From positions 405,460,565 to 405,524,564 of the forward strand of contig NC_053392.1 of assembly GCF_905171765.1 (NCBI RefSeq): 64,000 nt of DNA. The letters are read 5' to 3'. Positions 1 to 11,080 of this stretch are shown one piece after another. The position numbers and the translations under genes are program-made. The notes beneath the pieces are model-generated. The model worked only from the letters and a program-made list of their open reading frames with translations. It had not been told where the DNA came from and did no database searches. Within the stretch, counting starts at the first letter, position 1. Every line of letters starts with the position of its first letter. The stretch comes from Bufo bufo (lineage: Eukaryota > Chordata > Amphibia > Anura > Bufonidae).

Positions 1-49
1 GGAGTTTGAAATCAAATTCTGTAAAAAATGACCAGTCAAATCCGAAAGG

Positions 50-375
50 TGCTCTTTGGAATGTGGGCCCCTTTGCCCACCTAGGCTGCAAAAAAGTGTC
101 ACACATCTGGTATCTCTGTATTCAGGAGAAGTTGAGGAATGTGTTTTGGGGTGTCTTTTTACATATACCCATGCTGGGTGAGATAAATATCTTGGTAAAA
201 TGCCAACTTTGTATAAAAAAATGGGAAAAGTTGTCTTTTGCCAAGATATTTCTCTCACCCAGCATGGGTATATGTAAAATGACACCCCAAAACACATTCC
301 CCAACTTCTCCTGAGTACGGAGATACCAGATGTGTGACACTTTTTTGCAGCCTAGGTGGGCAAAGGGGCCCATAT
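50..375. repeat. Foldback module B (long inverted repeat)
   Basis: Two arms of about 150 bp are reverse complements, centred near 215. Each contains the cores CACCTAGGCTGC and ACCCAGCATGGGTATATG. Both strands therefore give near-identical ~83-codon open frames, which are by-products of the palindrome. The same module recurs at 6885-7185, 21320-21632, 41650-41960, 42405-42720 and 43160-43475. Confidence 0.85.
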
Positions 376-552
376 TCCAAAGAGCACCTTTCGGATTTCA
401 CTGGTCATTTTTTACAGAATTTGATTTCAAACTCCTTACCACACATTTGGGCCCCTAGAATGCCAGGGCAGTATAACTACCCCACAAGTGACCCCATTTT
501 GGAAAGAAGAGACCCCAAGGTATTTCGTGATGGGCATAGTGAGTTCATGGAA

Positions 553-660
553 GTTTTTATTTTTTGTCACAAGTTAGTGGAATATGAGACTTTGTAAGGA
601 AAAAAATAAATAAAAAAATCATCATTTTCCGCTAACTTGTGACAAAAAATAAAAAGTTCT
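553..660. repeat. Foldback module A (short-loop hairpin)
   Basis: TTTTTGTCACAAGTTAGTGG is followed, after an A-rich loop, by its near reverse complement. The module recurs in every piggyBac-type element of the window: near 6610-6705, 7345-7445, 7908-8000, 21050-21140, 41370-41465, 42140-42245 and 42900-43005. Confidence 0.8.
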
Positions 661-1219
661 ATGAACTCACTATGCCCATCAGCGAATACCTTAGGGTGTG
701 TACTTTCCGAAATGGGGTCATTTGTGGGGTGTTTGTACTGTCTGGGTATTGTAGAACCTCAGGAAACATGACAGGTGCTCAGAAAGTCAGAGCTGCTTCA
801 AAAAGCGGAAATTCACATTTTTGTACCATAGTTTGTAAACGCTATAACTTTTACCCAAACCATTTTTTTTTTACCCAAACATTTTTTTTTTATCAAAGAC
901 ATGTAGAACAATAAATTTAGAGCAAAATTTATATATGGATGTCGTTTTTTTTGCAAAATTTTACAACTGAAAGTGAAAAATGTCATTTTTTTGCAAAAAA
1001 ATCGTTAAATTTCGATTAATAACAAAAAAAGTAAAAATGTCAGCAGCAATGAAATACCACCAAATGAAAGCTCTATTAGTGAGAAGAAAAGGAGGTAAAA
1101 TTCATTTGGGTGGTAAGTTGCATGACCGAACAATAAACCGCTAAAGTTGTGGAGTGCCGATTTGTAAAAAAGGGCCTGGTCACTAGGGGGGTATAAACCT
1201 GTGGTCCTTAAGTGGTTAA

Positions 1220-1700
1220 ATAAGGGAGCAAATAAAAAATATTCAAATCAAGAAATTGTTTTGTGTTATCTAACAGAAATGTTATATTTCATTGTCGCTT
1301 TACTAAAATGAAGTAGTTGTGACCATAAAAAAAACAAATGAAAAGTAGCATTTGTGACTCCAGGCAGTGGCTACTTACTTCACTGTTCTAGTCTTAAAAT
1401 ACTACCAGCTTAGTATAAATAAGTATTTTATAATACTGATATTGGTAATTTTTCAAAAATCGATGATTCATTTTTGGATGGAATATCATCCAAAAAAATT
1501 GAAATATTGCTTTATTTTGCTTAAAGCCCGCAGTACACATAGGGTATAAGGTAAAATTAATTTAAAAAAAAGGTTGGTAAAACATGAAGATATGGTGCAA
1601 TATAATACTGCAAATGCTTCAAACATCCTTTTCAAAAAAATGGTATTTACTATTATTACATGTGCTAAATGGAGAAAACAAACAAATCTTTGATTCCTAC
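1220..1700. other. AT-rich stretch without recognised feature
   Basis: A/T-rich sequence. The only open frame (60 codons at 1367) has no recognisable motif and is what chance would give in AT-rich DNA. It is probably host sequence between the two flanking mobile elements. Confidence 0.5.
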
Positions 1701-2158
1701 TAGGGATGACTGAAGCCGAAGTCGCTTCGCTAAAAACTTCTGTTTAATGCTGTACGGAGATCCGTCTCTGTACAGCATTAAAATGTACAGCCTTTGATGA
1801 GTCAAAGTCAGTTATTCCCAAAGTCTTCCGAGACTTCAGTGAATAACTTTGGTATTTGATTTTTAAACTGGAAATTATTTAAAACTTTGATCTGAACCCG
1901 ACTTTGATTCCGAGGTACCAGTCGGAACCGATGCCAAGTCCGAATCCAAGTTTAAATTTTTTTTTTTTTTTCAGTTTAAAAATCAAATACCGAAGTTATT
2001 CACTAAAGTCTTGCAAGACTTCGGCAATAACTGACCGCCTCATCGGAGGCCGTACATTTTAATGCTTTACGGAGATGAATTTGAGTACAGCATTAATCTG
2101 AAGTTTTGAGCAAAACGACTTTGGATCAAGGACCCAGAGCTCGCTCCGCTCATCCCCA
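1701..2158. mobile_element. hAT-type foldback MITE
   Basis: It starts TAGGGATGACTG and ends with the reverse complement of TGGGGATGAGCGG, resembling the TAGGGATGAGC ends of the hAT elements further on. Its two halves are near reverse complements around 1920-1970. The flanking 8-mers (1693-1700 ATTCCTAC, 2159-2166 ATTCTAAT) agree at only 5 positions, so the target duplication is either old or wrongly placed. Confidence 0.5.
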
Positions 2159-2401
2159 ATTCTAATGTAGCTGTCATGTTAGGTGGGGAATAGTGCAGCC
2201 ATGTGCTACCACCCACTCCGCTACACCTACCTACTTGAACAATCCACCCTAAATTATAGCCCCAACTGGTCAACAGTCCCTAAGCAGAAATAGGTACAAA
2301 TACCAGCAGACAAAGACAAGATAAAATGCAAGAGTCAAATTAGGATACAATCACAGAGTCAAATAACAGACAGGGTCAATACCAGGAGGTAATATCAGAA
2401 A
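2159..2401. other. Unassigned sequence
   Basis: No element termini, repeat structure or convincing reading frame was recognised here. Confidence 0.4.
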
Positions 2402-2476
2402 TTTTTATATTATATAGCGCTATGGAATGAATGGCGCTTTAATAATAAATAAAAATAAGAATAATAATAAATATAA
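2402..2476. repeat. Possible retroposon 3' tail with AATA microsatellite
   Basis: TATAGCGCTATGGAATGAATGGCGCTT followed by an impure AATA/AATAA run resembles, from memory, the 3' tails of L2/CR1-type LINEs or dependent SINEs in frogs. No body of such an element was recognised upstream. The microsatellite is clear; the retroposon label is tentative. Confidence 0.35.
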
Positions 2477-2764
2477 TCGGCAGTCGGAGGCAAAATCAAA
2501 GCGGAAGTCAAAATTAAGGAGTTACAAAAAGTTGAAATGCTAGTGTGGCAATGAAGAATAATCACAAGCATCTGTTGCCAGAAGCTGCCTGTTTAAATCT
2601 TCTACTGACAAAAGGCATGTGATGTCAGCACAAAGCTTAACTGGCCCAGTGTCTCCTTCATAGGCCAACCAGCCCGACTGTCAGTGAGGCTGGTTGCCAC
2701 AGCAACGGAACAACCCCAGCTGCACCACTAGAGAGAAGCCAGACTCCCCACTAGAGCATGGACA
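2477..2764. other. Unassigned sequence left of piggyBac-1
   Basis: Non-repetitive within this window and without a credible frame. It is the immediate 5' flank of piggyBac-1 and could serve as host anchor for an empty-site test. Confidence 0.4.
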
Positions 2765-3088
2765 TTAACCACCTCCGGACCGCTGTACGCACAGACGCGT
2801 CCTGGAGGTGGTTGTTTCATTCCGAGTGGACGCGCCGGCGCGTCCTCTCGCGAGACGCGAGATTTCGGTCACAGCCGGCCCGCGCATGCGCATCGCGGGC
2901 CGGCAAAAGTTCGAGGAGAATTGCATCAGCAACCTGCCAGCCAATGATCGTCGCTGGCAGGTTGCTGATTTTTAAAAAATCGAATCACAAGCCATATAAC
3001 AGATCATATTAGTAAATATGATCTGTTATATGGCTTCTCTGCTCCTGTGCTGGTCCTTTTCGTCGGTTGGATCCAGCACAGGAGCAGA
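2765..3088. repeat. Series of five hairpins at the piggyBac-1 5' end
   Basis: Five consecutive inverted repeats: 2769-2811 (CCACCTCC...GGAGGTGG), 2874-2904 (GCCGGCCCGCG...), 2925-2969 (CAGCAACCTGCC...), 2989-3036 (a stem of about 22 bp, AAGCCATATAACAG...), and 3038-3088 (GCTCCTGTGCTGG...). The same series, in the same order, is found at the corresponding end of piggyBac-2 (25406-25723), with several paired substitutions. This may be transposase-binding or structural DNA; function is inferred only. Confidence 0.85.
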
Positions 3089-3720
3089 CTGAACTGTAAG
3101 TAGCACCAACACTACACCTTAGCCCCAGATCACCCCCCTGCACCCCAATTAACCCTTTGATCACCCCTTTGATCGCCCCTGTCAATCACTAGTGAAAGAC
3201 AAAAAGTGATCAGTGTAAACTGTCACTTTTTTTTTTCACTAGTATTGGCTGTTAGGTTTTAGGGAAAGTTTAGGCCCCTTGGTTAGGTAGTTAGCGTCAG
3301 TTAGCGCCCACCCCACCGCACCGCAGTCACTTTTATTCGCTGATTAGGGTATCGCTAATCAGCATTTGTACTTTTATAGTATCTGTAAGTGATCAAAACT
3401 GATCACAGTCAGATCTATAATAGTATTAGTGTCACCTTAGCTCGCCCTCCACCCAAAACGCAGTGTTTGCCCGATCAGGCCTGATCGGTCGCCCACACGT
3501 GCGTTCACCCACGCCCGCCCCACCGCAGTGACAAAAAATTATTATTTTTTGATCACTGCACATTCACTTTACACGCACTGCGGCGATAAAAAAAATCAGT
3601 TTTGATATTTTTTATCAACCGCAGCGGCCTCCGGTACTTCGCTAGCCTCCCCTTTGTAAGACAGGTTTGCTTTTTTTCTTGGGTAGTCTCAGGGAATACC
3701 CCTAAATTTAGTAGTCCAAA

Positions 3721-5760
3721 ATGTCAAACAGGGGGTATTCTTCTGAAGAGGCCTACAGGATTCTAACCCAGTCGGATGAGGAATGGGAACCCTCATCTGA
3801 CGAATCTAGCGGGTCAGAATATGAACCTGTAGAAAGCAGTGGCTCTCTGACCCAAAGTTCGGACGAGGAGGTTGAGGTCCCTGGCAGCACCAGGCGTACC
3901 CGGCCCCGTGTCGCTAGACCACAGGTTACGCAGGATCCGCTTCAAGAGCAGCAGAGTGGGGCTGTCGCTGCCGGATCACGTGGTTAGGCATACACCAGCA
4001 GCGCAGCCCTTCCTGGACCTAGTACCAGCACTGCCGTACAACCTGGTGAAGTAGCGAGCACCAGAAGGGCAGTTGAAGCTGGTACGGTGGCACGTGCAGT
4101 AGTTACCCCGTCGCAGCCACCGCGCAGACAGGCCCGTAGAGCCCCTAGAATCCCTGAGGTGCTGGCAAACCCTGATTGGCTGTCACCAACTTCAGCCGCA
4201 CCTGTAGTTCCCCCTTTCACCGCCCAGTCTGGAGTTCGGGTTGAGACGGCTCAAATCGGTTCGGCCCTGGGATTTTTTGAGCTGTTCTTGACTGCGGAGC
4301 TCTTGGACTTAGTCGTGGCAGAGACAAACCGGTATGCCACACAATTTATAACCGCAAACCCGGGAAGCTATTATGCCCAGCCTTTCCGGTGGAAACCAGT
4401 CCAAGTTTCCGAAATTAAAATTTTTCTGGGCCTTCTCCTCAACATGGGCCTGACAAAAAAGCATGAATTGCGGTCATATTGGTCCACGAACCCTATTCAT
4501 CACATGCCCATGTTCTCTGCTGCTATGTCCAGGACACGATTTGAGGCCATCCTGCGTTTTCTGCATTTTAGCGACAACACCACCTCCCGTCCCAGAGGCC
4601 ACCCAGCTTTTGACCGGCTCCACAAAATTCGGCCCCTCATAGACCATTTCAACCAGAAATTTGCAGATTTGTATACCCCTGAGCAAAACATCTGCGTAGA
4701 CGAGTCCCTAATACATTTTACCGGGCGCCTTGGCTTCAAACAATACATCCCAAGCAAGCGTGCCCGGTATGGGGTCAAATTGTATAAGCTCTGTGAAAGG
4801 GCCACAGGCTATACCCACAAATTTCAGATCTATGAGGGAAAAGATCAGACCCTGGAGCCGGTCGATTGCCCTGACTACCTGGGGAGCAGTGGGAAGACAG
4901 TCTGGGACTTGGTGTCACCCTTATTCGGCAAGGGGTACCATCTTTATGTGGACAATTTTTACACAAGTGTGGCCCTCTTTAGGCATTTGTTTCTAGAACG
5001 GATTTGCGCCTGTGGCACCGCGCGAACTAGTCACGTGGGCTTCCCCCAACGGCTTGTAACCACCCGTCTTGCAAGGGGGGAGAGGGCTGCCTTGTGTAAC
5101 GAAGAACTGCTCGCGGTGAAATGGAGAGACAAGCGTGACGTTTACATGCTCTCCTCCATTCACGCAGACACGACAATCCAAATTGAAAGGGCAACCCGTG
5201 TCATTGAAAAGCCCCTCTCAGTCCATGACTATAATGCGCTAATGGGAGGGGTGGACTTCAATGACCAGATGTTGGCTCCCTATTTAGTTTCCCGCAGAAC
5301 CAGACGCTGGTATAAGAAGGTGTCTGTATATTTAATTCAATTGGCGCTGTATAATAGTTTTGTTCTCTACAGTAAGGCTGGGAGAACAGGATCCTTCCTC
5401 AAATTCCAGGAAGAGATCATCGAGAACCTCCTTTACCCAGGAGGTTCCGTGGCCCCATCCACCAGTGTAGTTAGCCGTCTACACGAGCGACATTTCCCCA
5501 GTGTCGTTGCTGGTACCTCAACCCAACCGCTACCCCGAAAAAAATGTCGTGTCTGTAGCAGGAGTGGAATAAGGCGTGACACCCGCTATTTCTGTCCTGA
5601 CTGCCCTGACCACCCTGCCCTATGCTTAGGAGAGTGTTTCCGGAAGTACCACACACAGGTACACCTAGCAAAGGGATTGCATCTCACAGGACAGGCACAC
5701 AGGGCTATTAGGGCCCTTTTACTCACAGCTGCTGCAAACCTCTCCTTTCACCTGGGATAA
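3721..5760 (+). pseudogene. piggyBac transposase, one premature stop
   Basis: DDE-type recombinase acting by cut-and-paste at TTAA. One frame from ATG 3721 to 5760 (679 codons) is broken only by TAG at 3985-3987, where the neighbouring copy indicates Glu. The N-terminus is acidic and Ser-rich (MSNRGYSSEEAYRI). The three catalytic Asp are present: about residue 327 in NICVDESL, 411 in YVDNFY and 512 in GGVDFNDQM. A C-terminal cysteine-rich zinc-binding domain runs from about residue 609 to 640 (CRVC...CPDC...CFRKYH). piggyBac-2 stops after HLA, whereas this copy reads on for 30 residues, probably because the original stop was lost. A GTG-started frame from 4087 covers all catalytic residues but lacks the acidic N-terminus. 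Confidence 0.9.
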
Positions 5761-6480
5761 AGTGCATAACGTACTTTGCCACATCTTTGGGCGATTTGCG
5801 CTTTGCACATTGTCCCATGGGGAAGGAGAGGTTTGTTCTATAAAGGTAAAAAAAAATAAACAAAAAAAAAATTACCGGTAAGTAAAAAAGTTAATATGTT
5901 CTGTTCTAAAGTTAATAAAGTTATTGCTTTGCGGCCTGGTTTTTTCTTTTTTGTTTTGTTTTTTTTACCTTCCAGGTGGACCAACCGATCGACTAGCTGC
6001 AGCACTGATGTGCATTCGGACAGAAGCATTGCGCTGCTGTCAGATTACACGCAAGTCGGTGTATGCGGTGCTGCAAGACGAGATTTCTCCTCTGCAGTAA
6101 AAGATACGTTTGCCGAGGCATATGAGCTGAGGAGGTGGCGGTGTTCATATACTTTGGCAAACACTTTGTATATATAAAAAAAAAAATCCCGGCAATGATT
6201 TATTCATCCACATCGATTGATGTGAATGGAGAAATCGGGTTTGCCAGGGCATACGAGCTAAGTGGGTATGGATGTTGGGCGGAGCTCCTATGTCCTGGCA
6301 GACGCCTTTCCCCTCCTTTTTCTTTTTTTGGCAGAGATTTTTTCATCCACATTGATCGATGCGAATGAAGAAATCTGTACCGTTCATTTTGTTCTTTCAG
6401 CCCAGAGGCTGAACGGAAAAAAAAAATCTCATTACCTGTATGCTCAATATAAGGAGAATAGCAGAAACTCCTAATGCTGG
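5761..6480. other. piggyBac-1 3' untranslated/internal region
   Basis: Non-coding. It is closely matched, inverted, by 22080-22830 in piggyBac-2, including the run around ATGTGCATTCGGACAGAAGC. Poly-A/poly-T tracts flank a short GC-richer block. Short frames on both strands have no motif. Confidence 0.6.
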
Positions 6481-8230
6481 GCATACATGTAATGATTGCG
6501 GAGACCCTCAAATGCCAGGGCAGTACAAACACCCCACAAATAACACCATTTTGGAAAGAAGACACCCCAAGGTATTCGCTGAGGGGCATAGTGAGTTCAT
6601 GGAAGTTTTTATTTTTTGTCACAAGTTAGTGGAATATGAGACTTTGTATGAAAAAAAAAAAAAAAAAAATCATCATTTTCCACTAACTTGTGACAAAAAA
6701 TAAAAAATTCTAGGAACTTGCCATGCCCCTCACGGAATACCTTGGGGTGTCTTCTTTCCAAAATGGGGTCACATGTGGGGTATTTATACTGCCCTGGCAT
6801 TTTAGGGGCCCCAAAGCGTGAGAAGAAGTCTGGTATCCAAATGTCTAAAAATGCCCTCCTAAAAGGAATTTGGGCACCTTTGCCCACCTAGGCTGCAAAA
6901 AAGTGTCACACATGTGGTATCTCCGTATTCAGGAGAAGTTGGGGAATGTGTTTTGGGGTGTCATTTTACATATACCCATGCTGGGTGAGATAAATATCTT
7001 GGTCAAATGCCAACTTTGTATAAAAAAATGGGAGAAGTTGTCTTTTGCCAAGATATTTCTCTCACCCAGCATGGGTATATGTAAAATGACACCACAAAAC
7101 ACATTCCCCAACTTCTCCTGAATAGGGCGATACCACATGTGTGACACTTTTTTGCAGCCTAGGTGGGCAAAGGGGCCCACATTCCAAAGAGCACCTTTCG
7201 GATTTCACAGGTCATTTACCTACTTACCACACATTAGGGCCCCTGGAAAATTTCAGGGCAGTATAACTACCCCACAAGTGACCCCATTTTGGAAAGAAGA
7301 CACCCCAAGGTATTCTGTGAGGGGCATGGCAAGTTCCTAGAATTTTTTATTTTTTGTCACAAGTTAGTGGAAAATGATGATTTTTTTATTTAATTTTTTT
7401 CATACAAAGTCTCATATTCCACTAACTTGTGACAAAAAATAAAAACTTCCATGAACTCACTATGCCCATCAGCGAATACCTTGGGGTCTCTTATTTCCAA
7501 AATGGGGTCACTTGTGGGGTAGTTATACTGCCCTGGCATTCTTGGTCAAATGCCAACTTTGTATAAAAAAATGGGAAAAGTTGTCTTTTGCCAAGATATT
7601 TCTCTCACCCAGCATGGGTATATGTAAAAAGACACCCCAAAACACATTCCTCAACTTCTCCTGAATACAGAGATACCAGATGTGTGACACTTTTTTGCAG
7701 CCTAGGTGGGCAAAGGGGCCCATATTCCAAAGAGCACCTTTCGGATTTCACAGGTCATTTTTTACAGAATTTGATTTCAAACTCCTTACCACACATTTGG
7801 GCCCCTAGAATGCCAGGACAGTATAACTACCCCACAAGTGACCCCATTTTGGAAAGAAGAGACCCCAAGGTATTTCGTGATGGGCATAGTGAGTTCAAAG
7901 AAGTTTTTATTTTTTGTCACAAGTTAGTGGAATATGAGACTTTGTAAGAAAAAAAAAAAAAAATCATCATTTTCCGCTAACTTGTGACAAAAAATAAAAA
8001 GTTCTATGAACTCACTATGCCCATCAGCGAATACCTTAGGGTGTCTACTTTCCGAAATGGGGTCATTTGTGGGGTGTTTGTACTGTCTGGGCATTGTAGA
8101 ACCTCAGGAAACATGACAGGTGCTCAGAAAGTCAGAGCTGCTTCAAAAATTCACATTTTTGTACCATAGTTTGTAAACGCTATAACTTTTACCCAAACCA
8201 TTTTTTTACCCAAACATTTTTTTTTATCAA
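6481..8230. repeat. Foldback block of piggyBac-1
   Basis: Modules A (6610-6705, 7345-7445, 7908-8000) alternate with a full module B (6885-7185, centre near 7025) and a half module B (7545-7735). The ~83-codon frames on both strands here are palindrome by-products. Transcription across the block would give long hairpin RNA. Confidence 0.8.
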
Positions 8231-8553
8231 AGACATGTAGAACAATAAATTTAGAGCAAAATTTATATATGGATGTCGTTTTTTTTGCAAAATTTTACAA
8301 CTGAAAGTGAAAAATGTCATTTTTTTGCAAAAAAATCGTTAAATTTCGATTAATAACAAAAAAAGTAAAAATGTCAGCAGCAATGAAATACCACCAAATG
8401 AAAGCTCTATTAGTGAGAAGAAAAGGAGGTAAAATTCATTTGGGTGGTAAGTTTCATGACCGAGCAATAAACGGTGAAAGTAGTGTAGGTCAGAAGTGTA
8501 AAAAGTGGCCTGGTCTTTCAGGGTGTTTAAGCACTGGGGGCTGAGGTGGTTAA

Positions 8554-9681
8554 AGTATGTGACAGTAGCTATTTGTGTGTTCCATAAACACCTTTGTTCT
8601 GTGTAGTGAAACATTATGATAAAATAATTCAATGACATCATTTTTTTCAAATAAATTATTAAGATTTTATGTTATATCTATTATATTATAATCTTTTTTT
8701 TTTCAGAAAAGCAACATAAAACTATTTTTTATTAAAACATGTTTGCAATAGGACATGACAATGAAAGAAATCGGATTAATTCTGGGAAATCATAAACAGT
8801 TACTAGAACTGCTTAAGCCGATAGCTAAGAAAAACGTACAACAGAAAAATGAAAGGAATTCTTTATATTGGAATTATTTCAAGAGCTTGGTTTTGTGTGA
8901 TTTTAAGCTACTTTTACAGAGAAGCAGAAGTCTTTGAAAAGGAAGTAAAACCATGCAAATAATTTATAAAATAAGAGTCAGAGTACAATGTTTTTTCCTC
9001 AAGTTAAAAGGAGAATATAGAAAAACTATATAAAAAATGCTTTATTTGAAAATAGTTTCTTGAGTCTTTCAGCTCCCAGTTTGTCTCTAATGAAATTCAA
9101 ACCAATGACACCAGTTGTACTGCACTGTTAATTAGTTTTCTATTTATTTTGCAGATCTTGAAGTGAAAAGCAATCTATTGCCAATGGATTGTTTGACTTC
9201 CATGCTAAATAGAATGCATTCCAATCCTCTGATGTTGGAACTAGCATGCGTCCAGCTCTCACATCATCATCATGTTAGATTAGCACCTAGCAGAATCTAA
9301 ATTTGGGAGGTTCTTCACTCGTTAAAAAATAAAAATAAAATCATTGTGAAACCAATAAACAAGTAAAAATGGTAAAGATATTTTTTTAATAATTTGTACA
9401 TGCAGTTTCTTGGGACATATCTATAAGGATGCTTTATTTGCTATGAAAACCAAACATACAATTTAGAAATGCAAAATTTAAAAGCACACAATTCAGCACA
9501 GTGAAATAAGATGCAATGATTCCAAATTCACAAATATTTTAGCAGCTTTTGTGATTTACATATATTTATAATTGTCGCATCTTTCCCTCAAATCTTATTG
9601 TATAAATTATCATTTTTACTAAATTCTTACATTTTAGTTTGCATTACCCTGCTCTGTATTGTACCTTTGAAAATCTCACTA
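8554..9681. other. AT-rich stretch without recognised feature
   Basis: No terminal repeats, tandem repeats or credible coding frame. A 60-codon frame at 8755 has no known motif. It could be host intergenic sequence. Confidence 0.5.
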
Positions 9682-9684
9682 TTA

Positions 9685-10089
9685 GGCTAAGTTCACACGA
9701 ACGTGTGTGATCCGTGGCCGTATTGCGGCCCGCAAATCGCGGGCCGCAATACACGGCCACAGTTCCGTGTGAATTCCGCATCACGGATGCGGACCCATTT
9801 ACTTCAATGGGTTCGCAAATCCGGAATCGTGGAACGGCCGCACGGGACGGGACCCCTCGGAAGCACTACGGAGTGCCTCTGTGGGGTTACGTCCCGTACT
9901 TCCGTTCCGCAAAAAGATAGAACAAGTCCTATCTTTTAGCGGAACGGCCGGATGGGTCCGCAATCCGATGCGAGTGAATGGGTCCGCAATCCGATGCGAC
10001 TGACCTACGGCCGGCGATCGTGCATTGCGGCCCGCTATTTGCGGGCCGCAGAACAGGCACGGGTCACACACGTTCGTGTGAACTCGGCC
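9685..10089. mobile_element. GC-rich foldback MITE, PIF/Harbinger-like
   Basis: Terminal inverted repeats of at least 24 bp (GGCTAAGTTCACACGAACG... against GGCCGAGTTCACACGAACG...) continue into a second inverted block rich in GCGGCCCGC. Both sides carry TTA (9682-9684, 10090-10092), consistent with the 3-bp TWA target duplication of PIF/Harbinger elements. It is markedly richer in GC and CpG than its surroundings. It has no coding capacity. Superfamily is inferred from the duplication and the GG start. Confidence 0.6.
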
Positions 10090-10185
10090 TTATCTGTGTT
10101 TAGTAGATTTACTGCTCTTCTCTGGTGAATAATTACTTTTTATTTGCGTTCTCTTTTCGGAACACATCTTATTGAGTCACACCAA

Positions 10186-10893
10186 TTAAAGGGGTAAGCT
10201 GGTCTAGACAGCACCTATTATTATGTCCTAGTAATTGTCATAGAGGGGTCCCCGCTTGAGACCTCTTCTATTAACCAGAGCAGCTATTAAGTAAGAGAAG
10301 CTATATGACACTCTCCAGCCAAGTATTAGATAGCACTTGTGTTGAGTGAATCAAAGTCAAACAAATTGAATTTGATCCAAATTTCGATTTGCTGTGAAGC
10401 CAAATTTCTTTTGCGCTTTGAGGTAATTAATCAATTTTCCCTTAAATGACGGTAAAAACTAAAAAAAACACATACTCACCTCGAACTGAAGAGGCCATCG
10501 CGGTCATTTTGATTGAAGATACCACGTGAAATCTCGCGCAAGGTGACGTACCTGATGTCATCAGGTCACCGCGCAAGATTTAGGGTGGTGCCCCTGAAAG
10601 GCCACAATGGTAGCCTCAGATGTCACGATCACAGATGAATGCAGGGGTTCAATGTAATTGTGAAGTTTTGAGAAGCAGCCAAATCAAAATTTTCATAACT
10701 TTGCTCATCTCTAGATAGCTCCCATTCATCTTCTGGATGCCATCTAATACTCCCCTAAATAAATTGGCTGCACAATGTATATTTACTCTATCACATTTTA
10801 AAATTAATTAAATATTTTAAAGGTGGACATTCAAATGAAAGCAACACAGCTTTTACCTTAAGCAGAATCTATCACTAGCAATGACCCCTTTAA
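10186..10893. mobile_element. TTAA-flanked MITE (piggyBac-like), interrupted
   Basis: TTAAAGGGGT at 10186 is matched by inverted ACCCCTTTAA ending at 10893. TTAA target sites suggest a piggyBac-driven MITE. The terminal match is only about 10 bp, so the pairing of ends is tentative. A hAT MITE is inserted at 10337-10713. A better preserved relative begins at 46322. Confidence 0.45.
10337..10713. mobile_element. Short hAT MITE nested in the TTAA MITE
   Basis: It begins TTGTGTTGAGTGAATC and ends with the reverse complement of TAGAGATGAGCAAAG. Flanking 8-mers GATAGCAC (10329-10336) and GATAGCTC (10714-10721) match at 7 of 8 positions, as expected of an old hAT target duplication. Non-coding, 377 bp. 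Confidence 0.7.
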
Positions 10894-11080
10894 ATAACAT
10901 GCATGTTCTATATGCTAGGTGAGCTGTATACTAATTACCCATATGTTAGCATCTATGGCACTTCAGTTTGCAAGATGTTGTGGTTACCGCCATGTGCTCC
11001 TGCTATGCTCCCCCAAGGGGGTGCATAATTATGCAGCATATAGTGCATTTTTTTAGTGATGGCTCCCAGTGCATGAGGTG

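Larger units (their letters stand above)
1..1219 (+). mobile_element. piggyBac-type non-autonomous element, right end
   Basis: The segment ends in TTAA (1216-1219), preceded by the reverse complement of a CCACTTAAGGACC-type terminal repeat. Its inner 1.1 kb closely resembles the 3' part of the complete piggyBac copy at 2765-8553, including the foldback modules and an A/T-rich subterminal stretch, but the last ~70 bp differ, so it is a related subfamily. The left end lies outside the window. No transposase is present. The call rests on resemblance and on the terminal TTAA. Confidence 0.7.
2765..8553 (+). mobile_element. piggyBac-1, complete 5.8 kb piggyBac transposon
   Basis: The element is bounded by TTAA at 2765-2768 and 8550-8553, the exact target site of the piggyBac superfamily. 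Its ends share TTAACCACCTC in inverted orientation, then diverge. Order inside: a series of hairpins (2765-3088), a 5' leader, the transposase (3721-5760), a 3' region conserved with piggyBac-2 (5761-6480), then foldback modules (6600-8000) and an A/T-rich subterminal stretch. It is longer than piggyBac-2 (5.0 kb) mainly because it has more foldback modules. Ends and flanks look whole, so it could be mobilised if transposase is supplied. Confidence 0.92.

Noticed and set aside
2874..2904. Rho-independent terminator or RNA gene
   Set aside because: A GC-rich palindrome alone; it is one of a series of transposon-end hairpins in a eukaryotic genome and has no T-run.
6870..7180. Pairs of ~83-codon frames on both strands with almost the same protein (HLGCKKVSH...), also at 122-373, 21322-21632, 41705-41956, 42407-42717 and 43005-43475
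   Set aside because: The protein is the same on both strands because the DNA is a palindrome (module B). No domain, no start context, and frames are broken in several copies.
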